From Palaemon carinicauda (lineage: Eukaryota > Arthropoda > Malacostraca > Decapoda > Palaemonidae): 64,000 nucleotides of DNA. The translations under genes were made by a program, and so were the position numbers. Where the stretch lies: positions 180,451,052 to 180,515,051 of the forward strand of contig NC_090726.1 of NCBI RefSeq assembly GCF_036898095.1, written 5' to 3'. Numbering within the stretch: position 1 is the first letter of the stretch; the number at the start of each line of letters is the position of its first letter. Shown here piece after piece: positions 46,250 to 59,847 of the stretch. Below the pieces are notes generated by a model. The model ran no database searches. It saw only the letters and a list, made by a program, of their open reading frames with translations, and had not been told where the DNA came from.

Positions 46250-48240
46250 ATTGCACAATACTATTCTCTCTTTTCTATGCATTTCACACTTGAAAGAACG
46301 TTCTTTTGAAGCCTTGGATATTTTTAGATTCGCTAATCAAGTTGGTATGTTTCAGACATTTTTTTCGGATTTATTTGTTTTACTGAAAGAAACTTCGATT
46401 TTCTATAATATTTCGTTTGGTTATGACAGTCATCCTTTGCACATGCTTTTCACAGTTGGAAATCACAGAAATGGTAGAATTATCGAGTATCGATCCACTA
46501 AAACTAATACCTTCACAAATATAGTCGAATTTAAAATATTTGCTCCTTAATTTAAAAATTTCAAAAGTATGACATTTTAAACATCTAAGCAACCATTAAT
46601 CCTTGGAACTGCCTCTGCGAATCCTCCGATAAAGCCTAGTGTCTGAACATGTTTTGTTATTGATGTTCCGATCGCGTGATTTATTTTGCCAATACCACTG
46701 TGTTCGTGCGAAGAGTAAGGATACCTCGATAAATGTTTCTCCTTCCAGAGCTATTGTACTAATTTCTCATCTTAGGAAATTATGTTGGTTCCTCTATGAT
46801 TTGGATATAACAGTCATAGGCATCTTTTATCCAATATATTTTGCCTATAACAAACAAAGGCCCGTTTTTGGTTATAGCAGCTAAAACTACCGTATTGATT
46901 TTGAATGACTTGGTTGTCATGTTAGGTATGACCCAAGGATGAATTTTCAACATTTTGGATAAAGTATATGAAGGTGCAAGTAGGCAGCAGAACTTTGTAA
47001 ATATTAAATTAATAGTACGTTTGTTTGTTTGTTTGTTTTTTTTTTTTTTTTTGAACGATACCCAAAATTGCTTATCTAACTCAAACGATATATGGTGGAC
47101 ATGTGAGGTATGACTCGTGGACAAATCATTATATATTGAACAAAATACATTGAAGTACAAGTATGCAGTGGAGTCTAGAGCAAAATAAGACTGCTTGGTG
47201 TGGCAAAGGTATGCTCTCTACAGAGTGACCCTCTACTTCTATATGTTTTGGTTAGAGCAGACAGAAGCCTAATTTCACACTATATGGTTTAGTTAAGCCA
47301 GAAGCATACATTAAAAGAAAGGAATCTCTCTCTATTCCTTCTGTTCTTATTATAGTAGTAAAAAACGTAGAGAAAATGAAAGTTTTCTTCACTTTGCTTT
47401 GATTGCAGGAGGCACAGGCTAAGGTTAGAAAGAAACTGGGAGAAGTGTGTTTACTAGTTTAGCTTTGGTTATAATAGGTGTTTATTTTTTTCACTTTAAA
47501 TATAGCAGGCCCATACATAGATGGGTTATTCCTTATTCATAATAAGAGAAACAGATGAAGATGAGAATGAAATATTCTTTAATCAATTTTTTTGTTAGGA
47601 TAGATGGAGATAGACAGCAGCGGGAGAGTTTTAATAGAATGACGGTATATTTATTCCTCTATTTTATTTTGGTTGCCACCGAGACAGCAGGAAAGTGGTA
47701 TAGTTCAGTTTGCTATAGTTATAGCAGATAGATACATAGTGAAGAATGTTTTTATAAATTCTGCTTTATTTTTAGCATACCCAAACATATACGGAAACAA
47801 AGGTGGTTTCATTATTTTTCAAGTTTGTAACAAAATGAAATAAAGGAAGGAAGAAATATATTCATATTAATTTCGATTTATCTAATTGATTGGTTGACTT
47901 AGAGGTCTCTGATATAATAACGAAGCAGACAGGAACCGAAAAGGCCTTTGTTTAATATGGCTGAAATAGACACACAGACAATAATTTAAAAACAATATAT
48001 TTTTTCGTTTTTTGTTCTTTACAATTATAGGGGAGATAATCAGTAATGTAAGAAAATATTTCCCGATGACAAAACCTTTTCTTGATCTTTCCATCTACTT
48101 ATTTGGATTTGAAATTAAAAAAAAAAGGGCAAATATTTAGTCACCCTCAGATTTTTTTATTAAATATGTATTGTGATATACTGTAAAATATTCATAAATC
48201 TGGTTTAAGCTGAACACTAGATATATAAAGATTTATTTGG
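46250..48240. other. Non-genic left part of unit C
   Basis: Homologous to units A and B, with a deletion near 46,880. It has a poly-T run near 47,037 and the empty LTR-element site near 47,730. No coding region. Confidence 0.6.
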
Positions 48241-48242
48241 TA

Positions 48243-48244
<2 letters not shown>

Positions 48245-48323
<79 letters not shown>
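48245..48323. repeat. (ATT)n microsatellite
   Basis: An ATT run of about 80 bases at the 3' end of the non-LTR fragment, in place of the hairpin seen in units A and B. Confidence 0.97.
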
Positions 48324-48326
<3 letters not shown>

Positions 48327-48942
48327 TAAAGTCTTTTATAGAGTAGGGTTCCAGGTTGCATCCTGTCCCCTTAGGAGTCCATCACTATTCTTATTATGTG
48401 CACCGTTTATAGGATCACACTCTTCTGTATGAATCCTGGAGCTACTTCAGCCTCTAGTTTTTCTAGATTCATTTTCAGGGATCTTAGGATCGTCCCTACT
48501 GCTTAAGGGCACAATTTCGACTGGCATATCCCATATCCTTCTTATTTCTATTTTCAGGTCTTGAAACATATCCATTTTTTCCCCTCAATTCTTTTCAACT
48601 CTGGAGTCCCATGGTACTGCGACATCAATGAGTGATAATTTTTTCTTTATATTGCCAATCAACGTCACGTCTGATCTATTTGGGCATATCAGCCTATCTG
48701 TTCTGATACCATAGTCCCAGAGGATCTTTGCCTGATCGTTTTCTATCACTCCCTCAGGTTGGTGCTCGTACCACTTATTACTGCAAGTTAGCTGATGTTT
48801 CTTGCACAGGCTCCAGTGGAGGTGCTTTTGCCACTGAATCATGCCTCTTTTTGTACTGGTTCTGAGCAAGTGCCGGACATTCGCTTGCTATGTGGTTCAT
48901 GGTATCATTTTTCGTGTTGCACTTACTACATGTTGGGGAGAT

Positions 48943-49058
48943 GTTATTTCCGTCTATCGTTCTTTAAACGTATCTAGTAGGTCTGGTAGGGTTGTCGAAT
49001 GTTATTTCTGTCTATCGTTCTTTAAACGTATCTAGTAGGTCTGGTAGGGTTGTCGGAC
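48943..49058. repeat. 58-bp tandem duplication
   Basis: Two copies of a 58-base segment (48,943-49,000 and 49,001-49,058). Each joins the old element sequence (gttatttc...cgtatctag) to the start of the inserted DNA (taggtctggtagggttgtcg). Confidence 0.9.
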
Positions 49059-49300
49059 TCTTTATTCATAAAAGTTACTCAAATCTCAAAACGTTGAAAA
49101 GAATTAGTGTAACAAGCTTTGAATATATAAAAATAAAATTTACGCAAAAAAAACGAATTGGATAAATATCCTTTGTAAATAACACGATAAATACTCTGAA
49201 CGAACATGATAAAACGACAGCAGAGGTCCTGTAGAGAGTAGGGTTCTCCTGCTGTATGGGACCGGAAAAGCAGCCATCAAAGTAAAGTAAAAGTAAAGTA
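48977..49300. mobile_element. Short insertion with GTAAA-rich end, unit C only
   Basis: Absent from units A and B at the same place. It contains tcctgtagagagtagggttc and ends in repeats of aagtaaagta. I recall this phrase as a dispersed repeat in shrimp DNA. Class is unknown. A simple-repeat end suits a SINE-like element. Confidence 0.5.
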
Positions 49301-49652
49301 GGGCCTGATCTTGGGCCTCTGTTATCATTCCTTCAGTTTCCTTCTTGAGCTCTCCCCTCAGTAGCCATTGCCAAGTGTCATTGCAGGCTAGTTCTTTAGT
49401 CTCCCATGTATTGTTCATGCATTGGTTTGTTGTGCAAGTCCTCTGTTCTGTTTGTTTGTTTGTTATTCTCCTGTCTCTGTATATTTCTGGGTCGTCTTCT
49501 ACTGTTATCAGTCCTTCTTCCCATGCACTCTTGAGCCACTCGTCTTCATTAGTTTTCAGATATTGCCCCAGTGCTCTATTTTCGATATACGTAGTAGTCT
49601 CTCGCTCCTTCCTTTCGTGTTATGTATAGTTATTATCAATAATAATATTATT

Positions 49653-50362
49653 GAAAATGATTGCTGCCTCAATGGCGTTGATTTTGTAATAAGTTTTTTT
49701 CTATTTTTCTTAACTTTATCTCTTCATTACTACAATTGGCCAGTAACTGGGAGAGGGACACATTTTCATTAGGAAGGTGATGGAGACCATATCATTCACA
49801 ATTCCTCTTTAATATATCACTAAATACTACGAAAGAACGGATAATAAGTACAATGTATGAAAGACTATCACAATGTTAATGTGCAAAAAGTAATGGTCAC
49901 GTATGCGCAAAAATAAATTTAAATTACGTGGAATTAATTATAGCACATCCTTCAACTTAACCAGTTTGGAGCAGTGAGAAAGTTTTCTGCTCATTTTCAA
50001 GAGTGATTTGTAAGGCATGTGTGTTTGCAAGAGATTATATACAGAGTCCTGCTTTGACATTCCATCCTTATTGGCCAAGGAGTGACCGAGGGCGGAGACA
50101 ATTATTACTGGGAAGTAGTGGACTCTGGCTAGCCAGCATGCTTGGTGGGATTAAGAGACTGGTCCTGTCTGGAGATAATATTATGTTTTGACTTATTGCT
50201 CTGTCAGTCCTTTTATGGTCGTAATTGCCTGGACTATTGTTGGTGATGGATCTTATGCACGTTGGCAATTAGGTCCCCTCTTGCGTGGTGTTGAGGTCAG
50301 GTCTTTCTTGTTGAAGGAAAAGAGCTTCCATTATCATAAGATGTCTGCTGTCAGGGACCCTA
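49653..50362 (-). repeat. Left pLTR of PLE, unit C
   Basis: Inverted copy of 52,500-53,160. Confidence 0.78.
49951..50012 (-). ncRNA. Hammerhead-ribozyme-like motif, decayed (left pLTR, C)
   Basis: Several core positions differ from the other copies: GAAAC has become CAAAC, and the TTGATAAT block reads TTGAAAAT. It is a decayed copy. Confidence 0.25.
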
Positions 50363-52499
50363 TTTTTTAGTATATGCTCCCGTGTTATCTTGTAATTATG
50401 CATTTGGTGGCAATGCATTTTTTACACCCTGTTGCACGTGGCAAGATAATCTCTCAGATGCTTCGTCATCATCCCGATTTAGGTGCCAGGACATTCCTGG
50501 ATACGGCATTTATAACGTTACACTATGTTGGTCTTCATAAAATCATCTTGCATGGCAAGGGCAGGGTTGTTTTTCATTATCAGGTCTGGTGTATTTGCCG
50601 ATTGGTGATAAATTATGAGGTAGATTTCGGTATCCTCTGCCGTGGCAAAACATTATTTTTTATTATATTTTTCACACTTAACGTCGTCTTGAGGGTTTGA
50701 GCTCATAACCCCTTTATAGTATGGATTAATTTTGGCTGAGGTGTTAGTATTACCATTTTTCAGTCTTTGTTAATCTGCCAATTAATGTCCTTATTTGTGA
50801 AACCATTATTCAGTAGAATTTTAGTAGTTCTGTAGAGTTCCTCATGGGTGCCTCTCCACTAAGAACAGTGAGAAATGGCTCTCCACACAAAAGCCTTAAT
50901 AGTGGTAGTTTTGTACCGACTAGGACACTCGCTGTCACCATTTAGACATAGGCCAAGATTCGTTGGTTTCCCATACACAGCGTTATTGAAGCTAGTATTG
51001 TTTGTCTCTACAAGGACATCAAGGAAGGGGAGACGTCCTTGGAGGCTGTGTTCGAGGGTGAACCTGAGGGAGCTGCATTCCTCGAAAATGCGTCTAAATT
51101 CTTCTATGTACTCCACATTGGCCGTTCTTACGAAAGTATCGTCAATGTAGCGCGCACAGAGATCTGGTTTGCTGATTTTGTTAAACACTCTCCTCGACTA
51201 CTCCCATATAAAAATTAGCAAAGAGAACGCCTAACGGAGACCCCATAGCAACACCATCCTTCTGAATATATATGTGGCCCTTATGTGTAGTAAAAGGGGC
51301 TTTCTTTGTGCATATTTCTAATAATGCATGAAAGAGGCCTCGGGGACGTTGAATGGGTGTAGTTGTATCCCTATAAACTCGGTCCATTATGAAGTCTATT
51401 GTTTCACTCACGGGAACGTTAGTAAATAGGGACTAGACATCCATGGAGGCAATAACTCTGTAACATGTGGAATTTTTCAGTTTTTCTAGGAGTTCTGCTG
51501 ATGATGTCACATAATATTTATTGGGAATATAGGGTGTGAGCAGGGCGTTCAGTTTCTTTGCAAGCTGGTATGTAGGGGCAGGGCACTGGCTGATAATAAG
51601 CCAGAGAGGTCTCCCTTGCTTGTGCGTTTTGACATTTCTGTATAAGTAGCCCAGCCCAAAATCCCCTGTAATAGTTGGCATATGGATGGCATTGGTGGCA
51701 GCATTGATGTTTTGTATAATCCAGTTTGCTTCCCTCTTTACATCCTTTGTGGAGTTTCGGGACAAGAGTTCAAATTTTGAGTTATCAGCCAAATCATATC
51801 TAGTTTTTCATGGTACTCCTCTGTATTTATGAAAACGAAGGCAGCAGTTTTATCTGCACGGTGTACAGTGATGCCTTATTGCATTCTAAGAGCCTTGGAC
51901 GCATATCTCTTAGCCTTCATCATAATCCCACTCCTGTATTAGCCACGGTCAGCGAGGGCTTCTGCCAAGAGTAGGCGTTGGAGGGCATCAGTTATCCGTA
52001 GGGCACCCCTACGTTCATTTTCTTGGATGGTGTCAAGGAGGAGCTCGATTTCCATTCTCTTGTCAGTCGGTCAGTCTTGGTTTGGTTATGTAGTGGCAAC
52101 TGAAGCCTTAGCATAGTATCTTTTCTCGAGCAGGCGTAGGAACGTAATTTGTGAGATTTACGTATCCTTGCCTCTTGTCTGGGATCCTAGGTTTGCCTCC
52201 ATTCATATTGAGTTTCCTTATTACAATTTTGATTCGATTGTGTTGGTCTTTCTTTTTTAGTCTATTAAGGAGATAAGAGATATTGTCCGGGTAGGTAAGG
52301 TGATTCTTTTGTTGGTCATTGTCATTAGGTTAGCCTTCATCAGTCTCTTCAGTAATGCTGTGGTCTAGATTGTCTTGTTCCTCTCTCTCAATGTATCCAA
52401 AGGCATTTTGTGAAGGGCGTACTTGGTTAACAGCAATGTTCCGGATTTCAGCCCATTCACTCTGCAGGCAAGCAAGTCGTGCATACAGATATATCTTGG
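50363..52499 (-). pseudogene. PLE reverse transcriptase and GIY-YIG endonuclease, unit C
   Basis: Minus-strand pieces: GYLYRNVKTHKQGRPLWLI and PTYQLAKKLNALLTPYIPNK (51,433-51,792); TTHKGHIYIQKDGVAMGSPL (51,181-51,411), the PLE-type motif before the active site; RYIDDTF at 51,138-51,149, a catalytic box with both Asp residues kept; and NLGLCLNGDSECPSRYK (50,859-51,188). The endonuclease region near 50,500-50,600 has a stop within its first motif. The pieces lie in different frames. Confidence 0.82.
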
Positions 52500-53160
52500 C
52501 CGTGCCCCTGACAGCAGACGTCTCAGGGTAATAGAAGCTCTTTTCCTTCAACAAGAAAGACCTGACCTCAACACCACGCAAGATGGGACCTAATTGCCAA
52601 CGTGCATAAGGTTCATTAACAACAATACGACCATAACAGTGCTGACAGAGCTGGAAGCCAAAACATGGATTATCTCCCTAGAGGACCAGATCCCTTAATC
52701 CCACTAAGCATGCTGGCTAGCCAGAGGCCACTACTTCCCAGGAATAATCGTCTCCACCCTCGGGCGGTCCTTGGCCAATAGGAATTGAATATCAAAGCAG
52801 GACTCCGTATATAAGCCCTTGCAAACACACCTGCCTTACAGTTCACTCTTGATAATGAGCAGAAAATCTTCTTACTGCTCGAAACCGGTTGATTTGAAGG
52901 TTGTGTTAAGTATATACGTAATTCCATGTAATTCAAATTTATTTTCGTACATAAGTGACCATTACTTTGTGCACACTGACATTGTGATAGTGTTTCATAC
53001 TTTGTACTTATTATCCGTACTTTCGTAGTATGTAGTGATATATTAAAGATGAATTGTGAATGGTATGGTGTCCATCACCTTCCTAATGAAAATATGTCCC
53101 TTTCCCAGTTACTGGCGGATTGTAGCAATGAAAAGAAAAAGATAAAAACAATAGAAAAAG
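52500..53160 (+). repeat. Right pLTR of PLE, unit C
   Basis: Short form: the segment between the acacct repeats is gone. It ends earlier than in units A and B. Confidence 0.78.
52839..52902 (+). ncRNA. Hammerhead-ribozyme-like motif (right pLTR, C)
   Basis: TTCACTC, TTGATAAT, GAGCAG, loop, CTGCTC, GAAACCGGTT, then GATTTGAA. Stem II is perfect, the GAAAC and ACCGGT parts are kept, and stem I is weaker by one change. Confidence 0.42.
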
Positions 53161-53193
53161 TCTACTCTTGAAATATTATCTATTATCATCAAA

Positions 53194-53196
<3 letters not shown>

Positions 53197-53226
<30 letters not shown>

Positions 53227-53650
53227 TCTATTGTAATAGTTATCGTTATTATTATTACTAGTAGGCTACAACCCTAGTTCTAAAACACAGGATGCTATCA
53301 GCCCAAGGACTCCAACAGGGAAAAATAGCGCAGGGAGGAGAGGAAATAAAAAAATAAACTACAACAGTTGTAATGAACAATTAATATGAAATATTTTAAG
53401 ATTGATAGTAACATATATATTATATTTAATATGGATTTATGTCAGCCTGTTTAACAAGAATATTCACTGCAAGTATGAATTTCTAAGTTCCACCTTTGCA
53501 ATTGTCTGATAAGGTCATCATTCCACAATTATTCATAGCTATATTAAAACTCTAGAATATTGTCATATGATGAAGGCATGACTATTATAATGAATTGCAT
53601 ACCTAGTATTTCAAGTAGAATAGTTCTTAGCACCTCTTTAGTATAAACTA
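53197..53650 (-). mobile_element. 3' tail fragment of the second non-LTR-type repeat, unit C
   Basis: Counterpart of 11,341-11,770, with an ATT run at its edge (about 53,203-53,224). Confidence 0.5.
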
Positions 53651-53899
53651 TAACTTCTTGGTCCAATAAAAATAAAGATGGATTCAAAAGGCTTTATCGA
53701 GGAAGAAATCATTGGATAATTAATTCCTATTTACCATAATATTCATCTACCTCATTATTTTCCTTTTTAGTATTAATCATCGAAACATCTACTCAATCCA
53801 TTTCCATGTTCAGTTCAGCAATTAGAGTAATGAATTCAAGGAAAGGCTTGTTCCAATTCAAAACATGAATAGGTACTCATTAGAATCAAAACTACCTCC

Positions 53900-53903
<4 letters not shown>

Positions 53904-53969
<66 letters not shown>
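53904..53969. repeat. (TC)n microsatellite
   Basis: Counterpart of 12,021-12,067. Confidence 0.97.
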
Positions 53970-53974
<5 letters not shown>

Positions 53975-55341
53975 TAAGAGGGTGCTCTCATTGTAGTTGG
54001 CCCATGCCACTAGGTTAAAGGATTGTTCTAGTTAACCACAGACTGAAAACCCAATTCTCCTTCTTCCTCCACTCGAGAGGCCACTAACGAACCAGCAGCG
54101 AACTCTGAGTTCAGTTAATTGTGGTTTTGATTTTATTCCACCAAATTCTTTTCAAGGGTTTTTCTTATATTCCAGCATACGATGATTTGCGGTGTATTAG
54201 GCAATATATAATCATTCAAAAAGGTACAGATCTTTATTCCATATTTTTTCTCTTCCAGGACTTTTTCTTTTATCCCAGCAGACGGTGCTTTGTAGTCTAT
54301 TAGGCAATATATAATTATTCAAGAAAAGTACAGATTTGGGTATCAACGTATAGTTTTCGATCCCAGCAGTTATAATACCGACTTTTTTCAGGTAATACAT
54401 GTCATATTGATAGTGTTAAAAGTTAGATGATGCTACTTAAAACATTAGATATCTAATATCAATGAGCTTACTAGAATTTATCAGAAATACTTGGACTTCT
54501 TATGGTCTTTCCAGTTGGTTGGTATACCGGTATTGTCACATTGGAAAATGTTATAATTTTTTTATTCCTTTTGGGGTATTTAATTGATTATATTGATATT
54601 TCCAAAACATGATTTAAATTTCATTTGCCCCTCCAGCTTCCAAATTGAATATCTCTAAACTCTACTTACCTTCACTTCATCAAATATTCATCTACACTAT
54701 TTCTTCGTTAAATTCATGAAATATCCGCCTTCTGGTAAGTCGGGCATCTGGTTCAAATCTACCACACACAATCTGGAACATAAGACATTATATCTTTTTG
54801 AGGCTCCTCTGATGTCTTTTTATACGCCATTCTTCCGACACCTGCGGAGTAAAGAGCCAGAAAAGAACATAGAATTTATACAGATAGCGATATCTCCGAA
54901 ACACCAACCACATCCCTCACCCCCACAGCCCCTACTCCGGCCCCGCATCTCCTGTGAGACGTTTTAACAAAATCCTCCCCTTCAAAATCAAGAAAATGGT
55001 TTTGTGAACCTTAAACCTCAATCATTGGATTTGGGAATATAATCTTAGACACAGTCGATACCAGAGATTTTTTTAATATTTTCCTCGTGTTTAAGTATAT
55101 AAATATAGGCTATTTCATCATTAAAGCCAGTAATAAACAGCTTGTAAAAGCGGAAAGTAAATTGATGAATTAAATCTGATCACACCAAAAATGTATGTTA
55201 TATTTTATTGTGGATTTCACAAGTCATAATTTATGACCCACCTGTCACTATCACCATTGTTTTCTGTTAACATAGCTGGGCTGAGAAAAATGTATGAAGA
55301 GTATCGGAGAAAATAACTTTGCAAGAGTTATCGAAAGTATG

Positions 55342-55347
<6 letters not shown>
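53970..55347. other. Non-genic, unit C
   Basis: Homologous to units A and B but clearly more distant than they are from each other. No coding region. Confidence 0.55.
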
Positions 55348-55405
<58 letters not shown>

Positions 55406-55418
55406 GAGAGAGAGTGAG
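55348..55418. repeat. (GA)n microsatellite
   Basis: Counterpart of 13,434-13,475 and 38,789-38,850. Confidence 0.97.
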
Positions 55419-56949
55419 TCTACGTCAATTGAATCAATTTGTGATTGATAGGTAATAAATAAAAGAAAAACGATGCCAAACAAAGGCATGAAAGAAAAGT
55501 TAAACTCTTAAGAGTTCTTTATGCATAATAAACGAATAAGTATGAGCATGCAACAAACGCACCCATGTCAACCTTATTTGTAATTTAGAATTACTTGACA
55601 AACTTGAAAAAAAAAAATTAGCATAACATATCAAAATATGCACCAGGAAGGCCACTACACTTCTTTCGCGAACCTATTGTGGAAGATATGTTTTTCTGCT
55701 AAGTTATAGAGTACTAAGTTATAGAGTAATAAGTATAGAGTATAACTACTGGTGGTACTAATTTATAGAGTATAGCTACTGGTGGTACTAATTAATAGAG
55801 TATAGCTACTGGTGGTGACAGTTATGTGCACAATTTCTTTTAGGGCGACAATATATTTACCAACAAGTGAAGGATACTTTGTTCACAATGCTGAAAGGAA
55901 ACTTGACCCTAAAATCGTCAATATCCTTAAAACTATATTTTTAAAAGATTTGTTCCCTTTGTGAGATCAAGTTTGCCTCTAGTGGAATAATGAATGATTG
56001 GTTGACGGTGAAATATCTGGAGTGATTAGAATATGGATTAATGTTGAGAGAAATATGGAGAAAATTTTTGTTGGCTCCAGATGATACTACTAAATCAGAC
56101 ACCATCTGATGATAAAAATATCAAATGAATGTTTTGGAGATTTGTCATTATGTAATAGTCTACTTTATCTGTTTTATATTTTATCTAATGATCTAATTAG
56201 GGAAGAATAGATGATATATACAATAAAACAGATAGGTAAAAACCTCTCACACAATTGCAAAAAAATAAAGAATAAACAGAGTATGTTTCAAACTTAGGGT
56301 GTTCTGGCGATTTATCCTTATATGATAGTCTATTCTTTGTTTTATGTATGATTAATAAGCTGATTGTGGAAGAAAAATCAAAATTGAAACAAGGTATCAT
56401 GTAAAATCTCTCAGGTGCAATTACAAAATATAAAAAAGCATCATAGATATGTATAAACTGAATAAATAAGATAAAAAGTTAGGAAACAACTGCCTTGTTA
56501 ACCTATGATTGTTCCTTTGTGAGTTTTGAACTGAATCTCGTGAGCATCAATGATGCAAAGTAAATCACTCTCAATCTTTAGGCTTTATATGTTAAAGTTC
56601 CGCATTCTTTTCCAAGTCTTATGCTTTTCAGGTCAACATTAACCTTTTCTGTCTCATTTCAGTTTTTCCTCTCGTTTGGTGCGCCATCTTACATTGCTTT
56701 GCAACATGTAGATTCATTACGAGACGCTACCGATGCTCCTTTTTCTAAAGGAGAAAAATATTCTTCTTGTTGTTCAAAATGTCTTATTTTGCTATATCTT
56801 TACCATTCTATTTTATGTGGGGTTTTTTCTTATTAGATTTTAATAGAGAAATTGTCTCTTTCTGTATTCTGATTTTTTATTTCCCTTTCTTTAGTGTTTA
56901 TCTTACTAGAATTTTACTTACTTTCAAGCTTCTCTTATTATCATTTACA

Positions 56950-56950
<1 letters not shown>
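55419..56950. other. Non-genic, unit C
   Basis: Very close to unit A 13,476-15,002. It includes three to four 30-base units with ctactggtgg at about 55,700-55,818. Confidence 0.6.

Positions 56951-57006
<56 letters not shown>
56951..57006. repeat. (TC)n microsatellite
   Basis: Counterpart of 15,003-15,085. Confidence 0.97.
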
Positions 57007-57011
<5 letters not shown>

Positions 57012-57805
57012 CCATGACCTGTTTCTGTTTTTTTCAGCAAGTCCCCTGTGGGGAATTATATCTCTTAACCCATAAGAAAACTGAATATATGCATTTACAA
57101 ACCTTGCCCAGTAATAACTTCAGACTCCATCTATCTACAAACCTGTCTATATTTCTATACCTTCATTCCAAGGTTTCATTTTCTCCTACCATACCTAGTT
57201 TCTATTCATATTTCTCTCCCTTTTATTCTCTCCTCCTCCTCTCCGGGTGTCGATTTTACCTCGTTAACCCCTCAGAAAATTGAAGTTATGAATTACATAT
57301 CTTATACTTCCTCTGACTATATACCTCTCTATCTATCTATATCTTCAATCCAAGCTTCTTTTCGCTTCCACCATACCTAGTTTTTATTCATATATCCCTT
57401 CATTTTCTCCTCCTCCTCCTCCTCCTCACCCCCCTCCCCCTTCATTCTCTCCTCATCCCCCGCAGTGCCATCTGTTCTAGCCCTCGTTACCCACAATCCC
57501 CTTCACCACAACCCTTCAACCTTTCCTCCGGCAACGCTTCTTGAAATTCTCATCCATGCTAAAAGTCTTCGCGAATTCTCACGGGATGTTTATAACAGTG
57601 TGGTATTAAGGCCCGAGTGATGTCTCTTCCTTTACCTCTTCTTTCTATTTTTTTTTTCCTTCTGTCAGTCCCGATGGAAACCACGTTTAGGCTTTGACAC
57701 TAGGTCTAAAAATAGTGTTTTAAGGGGTATAATGAAACTTAATTTTATAGCGTAGGACGTAGGTAAAGGGATTAGCAATAAAGCAAATAAAGAGAGAACT
57801 CTCCA
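57007..57805. other. Pyrimidine-rich non-genic stretch, unit C
   Basis: Homologous to 15,086-15,897. Confidence 0.6.
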
Positions 57806-58048
57806 TTGACTTTTTACAAAGTTTTTAAACCATTATAATTTAACTTTTAATTATTTTTTCCTTTTTTCAATTTTTTTAAACTATTTTTTTTACTCTCTAC
57901 AAACGTTTTAATCCATTATGTTTTACTTTTCAAAATTTTTAAACCATTTTTTTTTTATTTTTTAAAGTTTTTAAACCATTTTTTTACTTTTTCAAACTTT
58001 TTAAACCATTAATTTTTACTTTTTTCTAAATTCTAAATCATTATTTCT
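57806..58048. repeat. T-rich minisatellite
   Basis: Counterpart of 15,898-16,148. Confidence 0.8.
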
Positions 58049-59847
58049 CTATTTCCAGTACTCGGTGACTCAATTTTTGTGGTCGTTAAAAAATAGGTGT
58101 AAACTGTTTTGTTAAATCTCACTATATTCTAATACAATTTAACTGATTAGTAATTTTAAAGGCTCTAAAAGCAGTAGCTCAGAAAAGAATATCAGTGTGA
58201 AATTTAATTAATTTTTACAATGTAAGTAAAGAGAATAACAATACACTGTAGTTGTTGTTGTAAAAACTATGCATTAACGTCTTCATTCATTTGGAAAACA
58301 AATATCAACGTTTTCAATAATCAATTGAAACCTAAGATGCTGCCAAAACGTATACCTACTGTTGATGTAAACATTATTATCATAATCATCATCATTATTA
58401 TTAATATGATGATGGTGCTATTGATATCATTAGTATGAGAAGGATCGCAAATCTATAACCAAAAAAAAATCTATCATACCATCAAGAACTACAATAGATC
58501 ATAATACAAACTTTATATCAGACAACTATTTATTAGAATAGAAAATATTTATATTAAAGCTGAGACCATTTGCCTATGACAAAGAAAATACAATAGTTCT
58601 TTTGTATTCTCATTAAGATTAAGGAGATCATTTCATCCTGCTATCTTTGCTGAAATGAACCTTTTCTTGTAGCCGGATGAAAACACCAGAGCAGTAGCTA
58701 TTTTATTCATGTAAATACAATCCTATTTTGTCCTGATTATCATTAAGAGTAGTGTGTGACGTGTACTTTAAGCATGCATGCAATATATAATCTTATATTC
58801 TAGCTTTAATTTGCTCTTTTAATCAATTTCATAATGAAACTTAACATACGGCATGTAGGTAGATGTTCTTCAATAGAGTTGAAATTAATACTTTCTTTTA
58901 CAACACTTAAATTACGGTATATTGGTAATAAATTCTTCAATACAGTTGAAATTAACGCTTTCTTTTGCAACCAGTGCAGTGTATAGAAAATTCAACATAA
59001 AATATGCAAAAATAATATTAAAAGTTAGTTGCTAGATCAATAAATCAGCTGCCAACATCTACAGTCCGTCCTGAGCTGACCTACCTCCTGATAGGTCAAG
59101 GAAATGTAATAAGATTTTATACCTAAATATTACTGTAGCCAAAGGAGAAACACCTGAGGTCCTTACCTAACCCAACCCCCACCCCCAACCTAACCCCCAC
59201 CTAACCCTTCCGTCCTTCCTATCCGGCACAAATTCTTTTCTGACCTTCTTATTCCTTCGTCCAACTGGACTAATCGTTTTATGTGATTGACGTCTGAGGA
59301 ATTGGGGATTTGCTGGACATGTCAGGGAGTTTTATGGAAGGTAGATTGATTAATAACTAAAAGGTAAGCCTATGGCTATTACTAAGGGTGATTTTCTCGT
59401 AATAGCATTAGGACTATTAATGATCTTAGAGTTGTTTTCCGTAGATGTTATAACTCCGGAATTAATTTTCCAGAAAGACTTCAAGTTCTTAGTTATAGAG
59501 CCGATTTCATCGCTCTAGGCATAGTATTTATTTCATGTATGTGAGAATTATAATCAACAATTCAGCCGAAAATACGCATACTATTAACAAGAAAAATCCT
59601 TCCAACCTAACCTTAAACATTAGTCCAGGTTAACATATTCATTACCGTATGTTTAGAAAGCATAACTAGAGGGTGCAAGTTTATTTCTTTTCTGTAAAAT
59701 CTTGTTCTTCAATGTGTAACTAATCATAAAGATAATAGATCCTTCCGTAACAAGAGTTACTTGGTAAAAAATAAGAAAATAATGACATCTAGTGTATATT
59801 GCATAAACCAGCAATTAGGAAATAAATAGGATGATAGCACATCTTGG
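58049..59847. other. Non-genic, unit C
   Basis: Nearly the same as 16,149-17,984, including a shortened C-rich CCTAACCCCC block at 59,166-59,212. Confidence 0.55.

Larger units (their letters stand above)
48325..49640 (-). mobile_element. 3' fragment of a non-LTR retroelement, unit C
   Basis: Minus-strand copy of the fragment in A and B. Visible parts include WDYGIRTDR...NRSDVTLI and, in another frame, LIDVAVPWDSRV (within 48,585-48,869), the expected continuation of the nuclease-like motif. A further piece reads DTWQWLLRGELKKETEGMI (49,330-49,390). An insertion of about 320 bases (48,977-49,300) splits it. Confidence 0.62.
49653..53160 (-). mobile_element. Penelope-like element with inverted pLTRs, unit C
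   Basis: Inverted pLTRs at 49,653-50,362 and 52,500-53,160 around a minus-strand coding region. It keeps the best RT core of the three, though the endonuclease is worn. The right pLTR lacks the 67-base segment. Confidence 0.82.
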
